From Acholeplasmatales bacterium (GTDB lineage Bacteria; Bacillota_I; Bacilli_A; Acholeplasmatales; Anaeroplasmataceae): DNA of 22,792 bases. Position numbers and translations under genes: made by a program. The stretch spans positions 1 to 22,792 of the forward strand of contig JAILPD010000097.1 of the NCBI GenBank assembly GCA_024690445.1, read 5' to 3'. Position 1 is the first letter of the stretch. Every line of letters starts with the position of its first letter. Of the stretch, positions 14,179 to 21,557 are shown piece after piece. Below the pieces are notes generated by a model. The model was not told the DNA's origin. It was given only the letters and a program-made list of their open reading frames with translations, and searched no databases.

Positions 14179-15024
14179 TTATTCTTTTACCTCAATAGAC
14201 GTTAATTTAGGATTAACTATGTCTTCATCTAAAATTATTTCACCAACACTTAATGCCTTAATCTTACCAGAATATGGATTCTTAATAGAATCTATTTTTG
14301 TTTTTATTTCAGCATTTACATTATTACATCTTTCAAATGCTAAATTAGTATTTAAAAGCTTACAATTAATCATTTCAATATTATCGATATAGCACATACC
14401 TTGTTCACTATCGATAGTACAATTGATAAATTTTAAATTCTTACTATTCCATCCTAAGTATTCACCAATAATAATAGAATCATAAACTACTACATTTTCA
14501 CAATTCCAAAATGAATCCTTTGAATTTAAAACAGCATTTCTTATTTCAATATTACTTCCACCATCAAATGCGTAATTACCATCTAAATTAAAATTCTTAA
14601 TTTTGATATTTTTAGAATTCATACCAAAATAATCACCTTTAGCATTTACATCATTTAATTCAATATCCTCACAATTCCAAAATGTTTCTTGAGCGTTAGT
14701 AATATTTACATTATTTAAATAAACACCCTTACAACGTCTAAATAACTTAGGAACTGCAATTAATGATTTATTGATAGTAATATTATTTGTATACCAAATT
14801 CCAGATCTAGCTAGATCTATGAATGTAGTTTCATTAACCTTAACATCCTTGCAATACCAAAGTGGATATTTCCACTTAAATATACAACCATTTAATTCTA
14901 AATTTGAACATTCCTTAAGAGGTGATTCGCCATTATCAAATGTTACATTTTCTAATGAAGCATTATGAATGTTATATAATGCTCTTTCACCTTCGTATAA
15001 ACCACCATTAATTTTTTTTAACAT
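14179..15024 (-). CDS. DUF3737 family right-handed beta-helix protein
   Basis: 281 residues, no signal peptide, so cytosolic. Recognised by the DUF3737 pattern: GGLYEGERALYNIHNA, FDNGESPLKECSNLEL, WKYPLWYC, RSGIWYT, KLFRRCKGVY, ETFWNCEDIEL, GDYFGMNSKNIKI, SKDSFWNCENV and GEYLGWNSKNLKF. The recurring spacing of about 20 residues with Asn ladders indicates pectate-lyase-like beta-helix coils. No function is established for the family. The ATG at 15024 has AGGAGG, and this site overlaps the TAG of the esterase gene upstream, so the two are translationally coupled. It lies between a cytosolic SGNH esterase and a MalY-type enzyme, which suggests sugar or small-molecule metabolism rather than a structural role; that is inference. 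Confidence 0.92.
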   Translation of the reverse strand: MLKKINGGLYEGERALYNIHNASLENVTFDNGESPLKECSNLELNGCIFKWKYPLWYCKDVKVNETTFIDLARSGIWYTNNITINKSLIAVPKLFRRCKGVYLNNVNITNAQETFWNCEDIELNDVNAKGDYFGMNSKNIKIKNFNLDGNYAFDGGSNIEIRNAVLNSKDSFWNCENVVVYDSIIIGEYLGWNSKNLKFINCTIDSEQGMCYIDNIEMINCKLLNTNLAFERCNNVNAEIKTKIDSIKNPYSGKIKALSVGEIILDEDIVNPKLTSIEVKE

Positions 15025-15035
15025 AGTAAAGCCTC

Positions 15036-16487
15036 CTATGCTTCCTTTGCCAATGTCTTAATTTCTAATTTAACATTAGTAAATCTGACAATTGTTTGAT
15101 TGTTGGCAAACATACCAACAAATACATATTTATCATCTAATGATAAGTAGTCAAAATCGATATATTTTGAACTATATTTTTTCCCGCGATAAATTGTATC
15201 TACAAAAACTACCTGTCCTAATCTCTCAATAGATATATCTAATTCTTCATTTTCTTTATAGAATTCATTGATTATATTTAGTTCTTTATCAAGCTCAGTT
15301 GGATTTGATCTTGAAAAATTCACATACGTAATCGCATCAGTAGTAACTAAACCACCAGCTATATAATTAGTAGTATAATTTTCACTAGGATTTTCCTGAT
15401 TAAAATAGACATCTCCTCTTAGCATTAAGCCAAAGGCAGATTGTCTTATTCCTTTATATGATTCAATCTTTAAATGAGCACTAAATTTAAAATTATAATT
15501 CTTATCTATCTTAGTAAAAGCATAGGCAAAACCTTCTGATGAGGCATTAAATTTACCTCTTTTTTCAGAAGTTCCTACTAAAAATGAATCATTATCACTT
15601 TTAGCTACTAAAGAATCTAATTTATCTAATGCACCAAAGGCAGTACCATAAAAAGGTTTATCACATTTAAAATTTAAAGGTGGATTATATGAATCAAAAT
15701 CAGGAGTTTTATATTCCTTATATTCATATTCTGGATTAACCTTTAAATCACTAATTTTAGGTTCTTCTAAATTAGAGATATATTTGGAAATAGGATGATT
15801 AATCTCCTTTAATTTAGATGCTAAAAAATATGCTACCCACTTAGCACCTAAATAATTAAGATGTGTTTTATCAACACTTTTTTCATCATAAGTGATATTT
15901 CCATCTACCTTTTTACCTTTAGATATCGCATGTAATAATAATTGCTTGTCCCCCAATTTTTTAGATAATTCAACTACTGGAATAGTTAAATCAATACCAG
16001 CAATATTTAATTTATTTGCTAAATCTAATGCACTTTTTCTATAATCTCCATATTCATTAATGTGAACAAAATTACCTTCATACTTAAAAGAAAAATCAAG
16101 TCTTGGAATAGGACTACAAACAATAGGGAAAGCCTTCTTCTCTAATGCCTTCTTTATATAATTATCATATAAAGATTTTTGATAGCTTCCTTCATCATTA
16201 ATACCTAATTTTGCAGATGTAAATCTTGCATAATCATCACCCTTTTCATCATTATGACCAAATCCAATAATGACAAAATCGCCCATTTCTACCTTATCTA
16301 AGAATTCTTGATAATTATTCTCTACTAAAAATGATTTAGAGCTTCTACCTGATAATGCTAAATTTAAAACCTCTATATTATTCACATATTCAGCCAATAA
16401 TACACCATATCCATATCTTGGATAATAATAGCTTACATCATTAAATTTTGATACTGTTGAATCGCCTAGCATTATTATTTTAGCCAT
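15036..16487 (-). CDS. cytosolic SGNH esterase, paralogue of the secreted lipoprotein
   Basis: 483 residues, starting directly with the hydrolase domain and no signal peptide: MAKIIMLGDST, with GDS at 8-10, LSGRSS (45-50), GFGHND (75-80) and DKTH (206-209), giving Ser10, Asp206 and His209. The segment YYYPRYGYG and the whole second module (about 250-480, PDFDSYNPP, FYGTAFGALDKL, FVGMFANNQTIVRFTNV) match the lipoprotein at 6347-8014 along its length, so the two are paralogues. A cytosolic copy suggests deacetylation of imported oligosaccharides after the exported enzyme acts outside. First gene of an operon with DUF3737 and MalY-type genes; the ATG has GAGGAAGTG upstream. The promoter at 16510-16539 overlaps the terminator of the previous gene. 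The function of the shared C-terminal module is unknown. Confidence 0.88.
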   Translation of the reverse strand: MAKIIMLGDSTVSKFNDVSYYYPRYGYGVLLAEYVNNIEVLNLALSGRSSKSFLVENNYQEFLDKVEMGDFVIIGFGHNDEKGDDYARFTSAKLGINDEGSYQKSLYDNYIKKALEKKAFPIVCSPIPRLDFSFKYEGNFVHINEYGDYRKSALDLANKLNIAGIDLTIPVVELSKKLGDKQLLLHAISKGKKVDGNITYDEKSVDKTHLNYLGAKWVAYFLASKLKEINHPISKYISNLEEPKISDLKVNPEYEYKEYKTPDFDSYNPPLNFKCDKPFYGTAFGALDKLDSLVAKSDNDSFLVGTSEKRGKFNASSEGFAYAFTKIDKNYNFKFSAHLKIESYKGIRQSAFGLMLRGDVYFNQENPSENYTTNYIAGGLVTTDAITYVNFSRSNPTELDKELNIINEFYKENEELDISIERLGQVVFVDTIYRGKKYSSKYIDFDYLSLDDKYVFVGMFANNQTIVRFTNVKLEIKTLAKEA

Positions 16488-16509
16488 AAAATCACTTCCT
16501 CGTATGTTG

Positions 16510-16539
16510 ATTATATCAAAAAGAAAGGGAATTTTCCAA
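16510..16539 (-). promoter_or_regulatory. promoter of the SGNH-DUF3737-MalY operon
   Basis: Minus strand TTGGAA (16534-16539), 18-base spacer, extended -10 TGATATAAT (TATAAT at 16510-16515). The -35 box lies in the loop and stem of the upstream terminator. Confidence 0.6.
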
Positions 16540-16544
16540 TTCCC
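16518..16544 (-). terminator. intrinsic terminator of the RNase III-like gene
   Basis: Minus strand stem GGGAATT / AATTCCC, loop GGAA, then TTTCTTTTT. It begins just after the stop codon at 16546-16548 and overlaps the next promoter. Confidence 0.75.
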
Positions 16545-16545
16545 A

Positions 16546-17535
16546 TTAGTCTTCTATATTATCAGCTTCATCAGCTGGGACTTCTTTACCAAGTACATAA
16601 AGTAACATTCTGTACGCAGCCTTATTTTTAGCATTCTTTTTCTCTTTATCGAATGCTTTAAACTTCTTATCAATCTCATCAATCATACATGTAGAAACAT
16701 AACCGCCATTGATTTCATCTGTATGATAATCTGGGAATGAAAAATAACCCTTTAATGTAAGATTATCTAAAGTATCCATAGCATTTGCCTCACTATAATC
16801 GCCAGCATCTTTAACGATTTGTGAAGTCATATTATTTTCTGTTAGATACTTATAAGCTTCTTGTGCTGCTAAAAGTCTAGCTTCAGAATGATTTCCACCC
16901 ATTCCGATAAACTCTAAATTACCTAATGTCAATTCACATTTAATAAAGATGTTTCCGTTTGCGTCTTTCACTCTCTTATATACATAGCTTGGCATGTTTT
17001 GACCAGTTTCAACGCAATAATTAAATAAAAGAATAGTTGGATGTGAATCGATATTGGCAAAGCCATAATTTAACCAATAATCGACGTCTAGCATAAATGA
17101 TACAACATTTGCAATTATAGATATATTCCAATCAGAGTCTAAGGCTACGGCGCCAACAATCGCCTCAAATAGTTTTCTATCCATATCCACTAATTCTCCA
17201 CCAGAATATGAACCAACATATTCAGTTAAGCCTAATACATTAACGGATACTTTATATAAGTCTTGTGATGTTAAATTATCTAATAAATCATATATAACAG
17301 TGTTTTCAATTGTCGTCTTATAAGGCTTACCAGTTACATTCTTTCCATAATAGCTTGTTAATACTACTGTTAATGCATAGTTAATAGCTCTTTTACCAAC
17401 AATTCTTAAAATTCCATTTGATCTAGGATCATTTCCGTTACCTGGCTCAAAGTCGAATGCTTGAACTAATAGTGCATCATTATTGAACTTATATTGAATT
17501 GTTTTTTCTATAATAGAAAGTTGATTCTTATCCAT
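16546..17535 (-). CDS. RNase III-like protein, degenerate active site, two dsRNA-binding regions
   Basis: 329 residues from the ATG at 17535, with GGTGGTG upstream; an ATG at 17562 lies upstream of the predicted transcription start and is rejected. Residues 5-155 follow the RNase III fold, but the signature helix reads NGILRIVGKRA (40-50) where active enzymes have NERLEFLGD: by alignment E38, E41 and D45 of the E. coli enzyme become Gly41, Arg44 and Lys48. The second half-site RKLFEAIVGAVALD (120-133) keeps the equivalent of E117 (Glu124) but has Lys121 for D114. Residues 164-232 are a clear dsRNA-binding domain (PTILLFNYCVETGQNMPSY, then GMGGNHSEARLLAAQEAYKYL). Residues 252-316 look like a second, diverged one ending AKNKAAYRMLLYVLG. 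It probably binds structured RNA without cutting it. The true rnc should be elsewhere. Single-gene unit with a strong promoter. Confidence 0.82.
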   Translation of the reverse strand: MDKNQLSIIEKTIQYKFNNDALLVQAFDFEPGNGNDPRSNGILRIVGKRAINYALTVVLTSYYGKNVTGKPYKTTIENTVIYDLLDNLTSQDLYKVSVNVLGLTEYVGSYSGGELVDMDRKLFEAIVGAVALDSDWNISIIANVVSFMLDVDYWLNYGFANIDSHPTILLFNYCVETGQNMPSYVYKRVKDANGNIFIKCELTLGNLEFIGMGGNHSEARLLAAQEAYKYLTENNMTSQIVKDAGDYSEANAMDTLDNLTLKGYFSFPDYHTDEINGGYVSTCMIDEIDKKFKAFDKEKKNAKNKAAYRMLLYVLGKEVPADEADNIED

Positions 17536-17565
17536 AATTTCACCACCTACGCGAAAAACCAATTT

Positions 17566-17594
17566 ATTATAACATATCTAACACTGTTAGTCAA
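17566..17594 (-). promoter_or_regulatory. promoter of the RNase III-like gene
   Basis: Minus strand TTGACT (17589-17594), 17-base spacer, TATAAT (17566-17571): one of the best sigma-A matches in the window. Start site near 17559, about 24 bases before the ATG at 17535. Confidence 0.85.
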
Positions 17595-17626
17595 ATAATC
17601 CACACGTAAGGAACAAGGGTGATAGC

Positions 17627-18502
17627 TTAATCTATCACTTTTTGACCTATTTTCATTCCAACCTTAACAACAGTTTCAATACCATCATTAGAGTTTTTTA
17701 TAATATCTTCATCAATAATAACCTTATCCTTTTTTACCATTAAGATAATAGTTGAACCACCAAATTGGAATTTACCTTTTTCTTCTCCTCGCCTAAATGT
17801 ATGTTCCTGATGAAGATTTTCAATTTTACCAACACACATAGCGCCAACTTCCATAAAAACTACCTCACCAAAATTATTAGTGTTTAATATAGTATATTCT
17901 CTAGAATTTTGATGATATACCTTTCTAGAATGAATAGCTATTGGTTGTGTTGTATGAAGTACACCCTTAATTTTAATATTATTTGTCTTAGTACCATCAT
18001 CAATATAAATATAATGATGATAATCATCTACTGTTAATCTAAATATTAAAATTAAACCATCCTTATACTCATTTGCTAAATCCTGATTTTTTAATATTTC
18101 TGCCACACTATATTCACTCTTTTTAACACTAAATATTAAATCATCACTTATTGTTCTAACCATAAGCTTAGAATCACATGGCGAAATAAAAGAATTAGGA
18201 TCTTTATCATATTTTAATTCATTTAAATTTCTTAAGAAGAAATCATTATAGCACTTAGGATTCTTACAATCATATAAAGACATATCAATATTATGCTTCT
18301 CAATTGTCTTTTTAGCCTTCTTCTTAGACATTCTTCTATTCATATACCAGTGACTCGCATTAGCAACAAGTTTAGAGGCAAAGAATTTTAAAAATAATCT
18401 ACCAATGAATGTATGATACAAAAACTTTAAAAAGCCAGTCTCGTATTCAGTTGAATTAAAACGATTGCCAGATCTATCGGCATAAACAACATAATTTTTC
18501 AT
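17627..18502 (-). CDS. psd: phosphatidylserine decarboxylase proenzyme
   Basis: 291 residues from the ATG at 18502 with GTGAGG upstream; a GTG at 18514 overlaps that site. The enzyme converts phosphatidylserine to phosphatidylethanolamine at the membrane. Visible features: ISPCDSKLM (106-114) with the conserved Asp110, DDYHHYIYID (159-168), IHSRKVYHQNSREY (190-203), MEVGAMCVGKI (217-227), and the self-cleavage site FGGST (247-251). Cleavage there would leave Ser250 as the pyruvoyl group of a short alpha chain. GGST replaces the LGST of the E. coli type, and length and motifs fit the group II (Clostridium-like) form. It has its own promoter. No phosphatidylserine synthase gene is in the window. 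Confidence 0.93.
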   Translation of the reverse strand: MKNYVVYADRSGNRFNSTEYETGFLKFLYHTFIGRLFLKFFASKLVANASHWYMNRRMSKKKAKKTIEKHNIDMSLYDCKNPKCYNDFFLRNLNELKYDKDPNSFISPCDSKLMVRTISDDLIFSVKKSEYSVAEILKNQDLANEYKDGLILIFRLTVDDYHHYIYIDDGTKTNNIKIKGVLHTTQPIAIHSRKVYHQNSREYTILNTNNFGEVVFMEVGAMCVGKIENLHQEHTFRRGEEKGKFQFGGSTIILMVKKDKVIIDEDIIKNSNDGIETVVKVGMKIGQKVID

Positions 18503-18519
18503 ATTAAACCTCACTAATA

Positions 18520-18548
18520 ATGATACAAAAAAGATGATTTAAAGTCAA
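18520..18548 (-). promoter_or_regulatory. promoter of psd
   Basis: Minus strand TTGACT (18543-18548), 17-base spacer, TATCAT (18520-18525), directly after the terminator of the membrane-protein gene upstream. The leader is very short. Confidence 0.65.
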
Positions 18549-18549
18549 A

Positions 18550-18583
18550 GAAAAACAGAACTCTACGGCTGTAGGTTCTGTTT
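18550..18583 (-). terminator. intrinsic terminator of the YbhN-like gene
   Basis: Minus strand stem AAACAGAAC / GTTCTGTTT extended by CTAC / GTAG with one unpaired A, loop AGCC, then a T run. The TAG stop codon (18563-18565) of the gene is inside the stem. Confidence 0.85.
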
Positions 18584-19732
18584 CTTTATATCATTTCTAA
18601 TCACTAAAATATGCTCTAAGATGGATATTAGGGCACAGACTATAACAGGAATATAGAATGATACGGCACGAGTTAATAACATCGCACTAGCTATCATTTC
18701 CTCACCACTATAAACAAATCCAAATAATAATAAATATAAATACTCACTAATTCCTACACCACCAGGTAAAGGTAAGCTATCTACCGCAAGTGCTATTAAT
18801 ACTTGAATACCCATTAATTCCCAATATGAATGATAATCAATTGAATCACCCATAGCACCTCTTCTAAATGCATAGAAGATAATAAATGTTACTGAGAATA
18901 ATGCAATTCTTTGAATGAAATTACATAATAAAGCTTTTGTAAAATCTAGCTTATGAGATTTAATTAATTTTGCACCAACCTCATATTCATCCATCTTCTT
19001 ATATAATGTTCTAACCCACTTAATAGGTCTTTTAACGATATGAATCTTATGTAAGAATAATATTAATCTTAAACCAAAAGCTCTAACCCAATTTGTTTTA
19101 AATGCGCCTAAGAAGCACATTACAATCATAAAGATATTAAATGTAAATCCAAAGATAAATAAACCTAGCATTAATCCGCTTCCAACAACTAAATTAGGAT
19201 ACATTATTAATCCTACTAAGCCTAATGTTACAAGTACTATCTTAAATAATGCTGTATTAATTAATAAACAAATTGATACATAAGATAGTGATACACCATC
19301 TTTTGCCATGTAATAAGCAACCATTGGCTGTCCACCAGATGCTGATGGAGTAATAGCACAATAGTAATAATCTATTGATGAATACATTATATTTTTACCA
19401 AGTGAAACCTTTTGTCCCATAGATCTAAATATAATCTTCATTGCATATCCTTCAAAGAATATATAAATAAATATCATCAATATACCAAGTACTATCCACC
19501 AGTAGTTAACCTGACCAATTAAATCCATCAAATCACTAAATGAATATTTATTAAATAATATAATTGCTGTAACAGCAATCAATATTACCATAAAGCCAAT
19601 ACTTAATATATATTTAAAATAAGGTTTTTTCTTCTTTTTAGTCTCCTCTAAAGGTGCCTCAACCTGAGAATCTAGAGTTTGTACATCTTCAGTTTCAACT
19701 AATTCTTCAGTATTATTATTTAATTCTGACAT
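18563..19732 (-). CDS. YbhN/UPF0104-family membrane protein (LPG synthase/flippase-type TM domain)
   Basis: 389 residues. Residues 1-36 are an acidic, Glu/Thr-rich cytosolic tail followed by a KKKKK patch. The rest has about eight membrane segments with the family's marks TPSASGGQP and SLPLPGGVGISEYLYLL. The family corresponds to the membrane part of MprF, which makes or flips lysyl-phosphatidylglycerol; stand-alone members lack the aminoacyl-transfer domain, and that domain is absent here. A lipid transport or flippase role is therefore inferred, not shown. The ATG at 19732 has TAGGAGG. Second gene after the RsmC-like methyltransferase (25 bases apart, no terminator between), ended by its own terminator. 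Confidence 0.87.
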   Translation of the reverse strand: MSELNNNTEELVETEDVQTLDSQVEAPLEETKKKKKPYFKYILSIGFMVILIAVTAIILFNKYSFSDLMDLIGQVNYWWIVLGILMIFIYIFFEGYAMKIIFRSMGQKVSLGKNIMYSSIDYYYCAITPSASGGQPMVAYYMAKDGVSLSYVSICLLINTALFKIVLVTLGLVGLIMYPNLVVGSGLMLGLFIFGFTFNIFMIVMCFLGAFKTNWVRAFGLRLILFLHKIHIVKRPIKWVRTLYKKMDEYEVGAKLIKSHKLDFTKALLCNFIQRIALFSVTFIIFYAFRRGAMGDSIDYHSYWELMGIQVLIALAVDSLPLPGGVGISEYLYLLLFGFVYSGEEMIASAMLLTRAVSFYIPVIVCALISILEHILVIRNDIKKQNLQP

Positions 19733-19757
19733 ACAACCTCCTAAACCCTAATATTTC

Positions 19758-20354
19758 CTACTTTTTTACCGATTTTAGAATGTAATAACCATGATCACGG
19801 TTAATTATTTCACAATTACCAAAAAGCTCAAATAAATGCGTTTTTGAGCTTGGAGCACCTTGTTTCTTTTGAATAACAACCCAAAGCTCACCACCTACTG
19901 CTAAATGCTTATAAGCACCATCATAAATACTAAAGACAGTTTCTTTGCCTGCTCTAATAGGTGGATTAGTAATAATTGATGCAAATTCTAATTCTTCTAC
20001 CTTTTCATATAGATTTGAATTATAAGCTTCTGAATTAGCATTATTCTTCTTTATATTTTCGAGTGATAAATTATAAGCTCTCTCATTTATTTCACACATA
20101 ATAGTTTTCTTATTATATAGCTTTGATACAACAATACCTATAGGACCATAGCCTGATCCCATATCTAAGATAGGTAAATCAATATCATTAGGCTTAAATG
20201 CGTTTAGCATAGCAAATGAGCCATAATCTATATAATTTTTAGAAAAAACACCATTATCTGTTTTAAATATAAAGCTTTCGCCTTTAAAATTGAAAATAAA
20301 ATCCTTCGGTTCAGATGGAGTATCTGTAGTTTTTGAATAATAATGATCTGCCAT
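19758..20354 (-). CDS. RsmC/YbxB-type 16S rRNA guanine-N2 methyltransferase
   Basis: 198 residues, a single class I S-adenosylmethionine methyltransferase domain. Marks: KTDNGVFSKNYIDYGS (31-46), the SAM site LDMGSGYGPIG (63-73), acidic residue Glu88 in CEIN at the ribose-binding position, and the catalytic NPPIRAGK (130-137), typical of RsmC (m2G1207 of 16S rRNA). In B. subtilis the homologue ybxB directly follows rplL, as here, which supports the assignment. Its half-length compared with E. coli RsmC is normal for Firmicutes. The ATG at 20354 has GGAGGTG. Here it is separated from rplL by a terminator and has its own extended -10 promoter. Confidence 0.88.
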   Translation of the reverse strand: MADHYYSKTTDTPSEPKDFIFNFKGESFIFKTDNGVFSKNYIDYGSFAMLNAFKPNDIDLPILDMGSGYGPIGIVVSKLYNKKTIMCEINERAYNLSLENIKKNNANSEAYNSNLYEKVEELEFASIITNPPIRAGKETVFSIYDGAYKHLAVGGELWVVIQKKQGAPSSKTHLFELFGNCEIINRDHGYYILKSVKK

Positions 20355-20381
20355 TAAAACACCTCCAAACCAAACAATGTA

Positions 20382-20387
20382 ATTATA
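20382..20387 (-). promoter_or_regulatory. extended -10 promoter of the RsmC-like gene
   Basis: Minus strand TGATATAAT (TATAAT at 20382-20387) without a good -35; a palindrome lies where the -35 and upstream region would be. Confidence 0.6.
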
Positions 20388-20408
20388 TCACATAAAACAT
20401 AAATGAAA

Positions 20409-20425
20409 AGTATATTTAACATACT
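20409..20425. promoter_or_regulatory. 17-base palindrome upstream of the RsmC-like gene
   Basis: On the plus strand AGTATATTTAACATACT: arms of eight bases with one mismatched pair around a central base. It overlaps the expected -35 region of a promoter that lacks a good -35 box. Possible regulator site; no family recognised. Confidence 0.3.
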
Positions 20426-20462
20426 ATGGTTCGTTTTTGGCTGATTTATAACAAAAAAGAAG

Positions 20463-20499
20463 AAAAACTGCTATACCAAAAGATATAGCAGATTTTTTT
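20463..20499 (-). terminator. terminator after rplL
   Basis: Minus strand eight-base-pair stem CTGCTATA / TATAGCAG, eight-base loop, then TTTTTC. T runs exist on both sides, so it could work in both directions. Confidence 0.85.
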
Positions 20500-20519
20500 C
20501 TAATATACTATTTTGTTAA

Positions 20520-20897
20520 TTACTTAACTTCAACAGTTGCGCCAGCTTGTTCTAACTTAGCCTTTAATTCATCAGCTTCAGCCTTAGAAACCTTTTCCTT
20601 AACAGCCTTAGGAGCGTTGTCAACTAAATCCTTAGCTTCCTTTAATCCTAAACCAGTTACTTCCTTAACAACCTTGATAACACCAAGCTTTGCAGCACCA
20701 GCGTTAGTTAATACTACGTCGAACTCAGTTTGTTCAGCAGCAGCAGCACCTGCAGCAGCACCAGCAGCTGGAGCAGCAGCTACAGCAGATGGATCAACAC
20801 CGAATTCTTCCTTTAATGCGTCAACTAATTCTTTAATTTCAAGAATAGTCATTTCCTTTAATGATTCAATAAATACTTCTTTTGTTAACTTAGCCAT
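20520..20897 (-). CDS. rplL: 50S ribosomal protein L7/L12
   Basis: 125 residues. N-terminal dimerisation domain (1-35, [21 protein letters not shown]), Ala/Gly/Pro-rich hinge (39-55, [15 protein letters not shown]), and the C-terminal factor-binding domain with [16 protein letters not shown]. Dimers form the flexible ribosomal stalk on L10 that recruits and stimulates translation GTPases. The ATG has GGAGGAAA, 24 bases after rplJ. Last gene of the L10-L12 unit; a strong terminator follows, instead of the rpoB gene found near this point in many bacteria. Confidence 0.98.
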   Translation of the reverse strand: MAKLTKEVFIESLKEMTILEIKELVDALKEEFGVDPSAVAAAPAAGAAAGAAAAEQTEFDVVLTNAGAAKLGVIKVVKEVTGLGLKEAKDLVDNAPKAVKEKVSKAEADELKAKLEQAGATVEVK

Positions 20898-20921
20898 TTT
20901 AATTTTCCTCCAATTTGACTT

Positions 20922-21419
20922 TTATTCGTTTTCTTTCTTTTCAGCTAATAAATTTAAGCCGATTGCTAACTGGTTAACAGATCCTAATAGACCGAATGCT
21001 AACTGAGTTAATAATGTTTCGTATGATGGTAATACTGATAATGCCTTTAATTGATCAAATCCGTATACATCGCCATCAACGATACCTTTTAATACTTCAA
21101 TTTTGTTATCTTCTTCACCAAGCTTTGAGAAAAGAATCTTTGCAGGTGCTACAACATCGCTTTCTGCGAATGCTAAAGCAACAGGACCCTTTAATGCATC
21201 AGTGAAATCTTCAAAACCAGCTTCCTTAGCAGCACGTGCAGAAATATTGTTCTTATAAACAGATACTAATACACCTTGAGCACGTAATTCTCTACGTAAC
21301 TCTTGGAACTTTGCTACTGTTAAGCCTTGGTATTTGAATGCAACTACAGCTGCAGAATTCTTAATTCTTTCTGTTACAGCTGATACAGCTTCTTGTTTCT
21401 TAAGAATGCTTTCTTTCAT
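20922..21419 (-). CDS. rplJ: 50S ribosomal protein L10
   Basis: 165 residues from the ATG at 21419 (MKESILKKQEAVSAVTERI), with GGAGG eight bases upstream; an in-frame ATG at 21434 overlaps that site and is not used. L10 forms the base of the stalk: the N-terminal globular domain (KYQGLTVAKFQELRRELR, VYKNNISARAA, LKGPVALAFAE) binds 23S rRNA and L11, and the C-terminal helix (ETLLTQLAFGLLGSVNQLAIGLNLLAEK) binds L12 dimers. L10, probably with L12, represses its own operon by binding the leader at 21491-21545. Confidence 0.97.
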   Translation of the reverse strand: MKESILKKQEAVSAVTERIKNSAAVVAFKYQGLTVAKFQELRRELRAQGVLVSVYKNNISARAAKEAGFEDFTDALKGPVALAFAESDVVAPAKILFSKLGEEDNKIEVLKGIVDGDVYGFDQLKALSVLPSYETLLTQLAFGLLGSVNQLAIGLNLLAEKKENE

Positions 21420-21445
21420 TCCTTCTACCTCCATATAGTATAAAT

Positions 21446-21479
21446 GAAAAATCCTTCTCTACCAAGGTAAAGAAGGATT
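21446..21479 (-). terminator. attenuator-like hairpin between the L10 leader and rplJ
   Basis: Minus strand nine-base-pair stem AATCCTTCT / AGAAGGATT enclosing a partly paired loop, followed by TTTTTC. Placed just downstream of the L10 leader fold and before the ribosome binding site of rplJ, it could lower transcription of the L10-L12 genes relative to L11-L1, or be switched by L10 binding. Confidence 0.7.
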
Positions 21480-21490
21480 GATTGCTTAAT

Positions 21491-21545
21491 CCTAATTAAT
21501 TCCTCGGTAGGAGATTAAGAGCTTTCGCTCGCCTACTGTCTTAGG
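21491..21545 (-). ncRNA. ribosomal protein L10 leader (autoregulatory mRNA structure)
   Basis: The minus strand between rplA and rplJ carries the conserved features of the L10 leader: an outer stem CCTAA / TTAGG, AAGACAGTAGG pairing through GTAGG / CCTAC, the CCGAGG motif, and an inner hairpin GAGC-GAAA-GCTC. L10(L12) binds it to limit synthesis of the stalk proteins. Family-level recognition from motif memory; no covariance search was run. Confidence 0.85.
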
Positions 21546-21557
21546 CTATTTGTTTTT

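Noticed and set aside
17619..17637. Hairpin GTGATAG / CTATCAC at the end of psd as a terminator
   Set aside because: On the minus strand it is followed by CCTTGTTCC rather than a T run; the T run is on the side with no upstream gene.
20617..21006. Plus-strand open frames opposite rplL and rplJ
   Set aside because: Shadow frames of ribosomal genes; no start signal.
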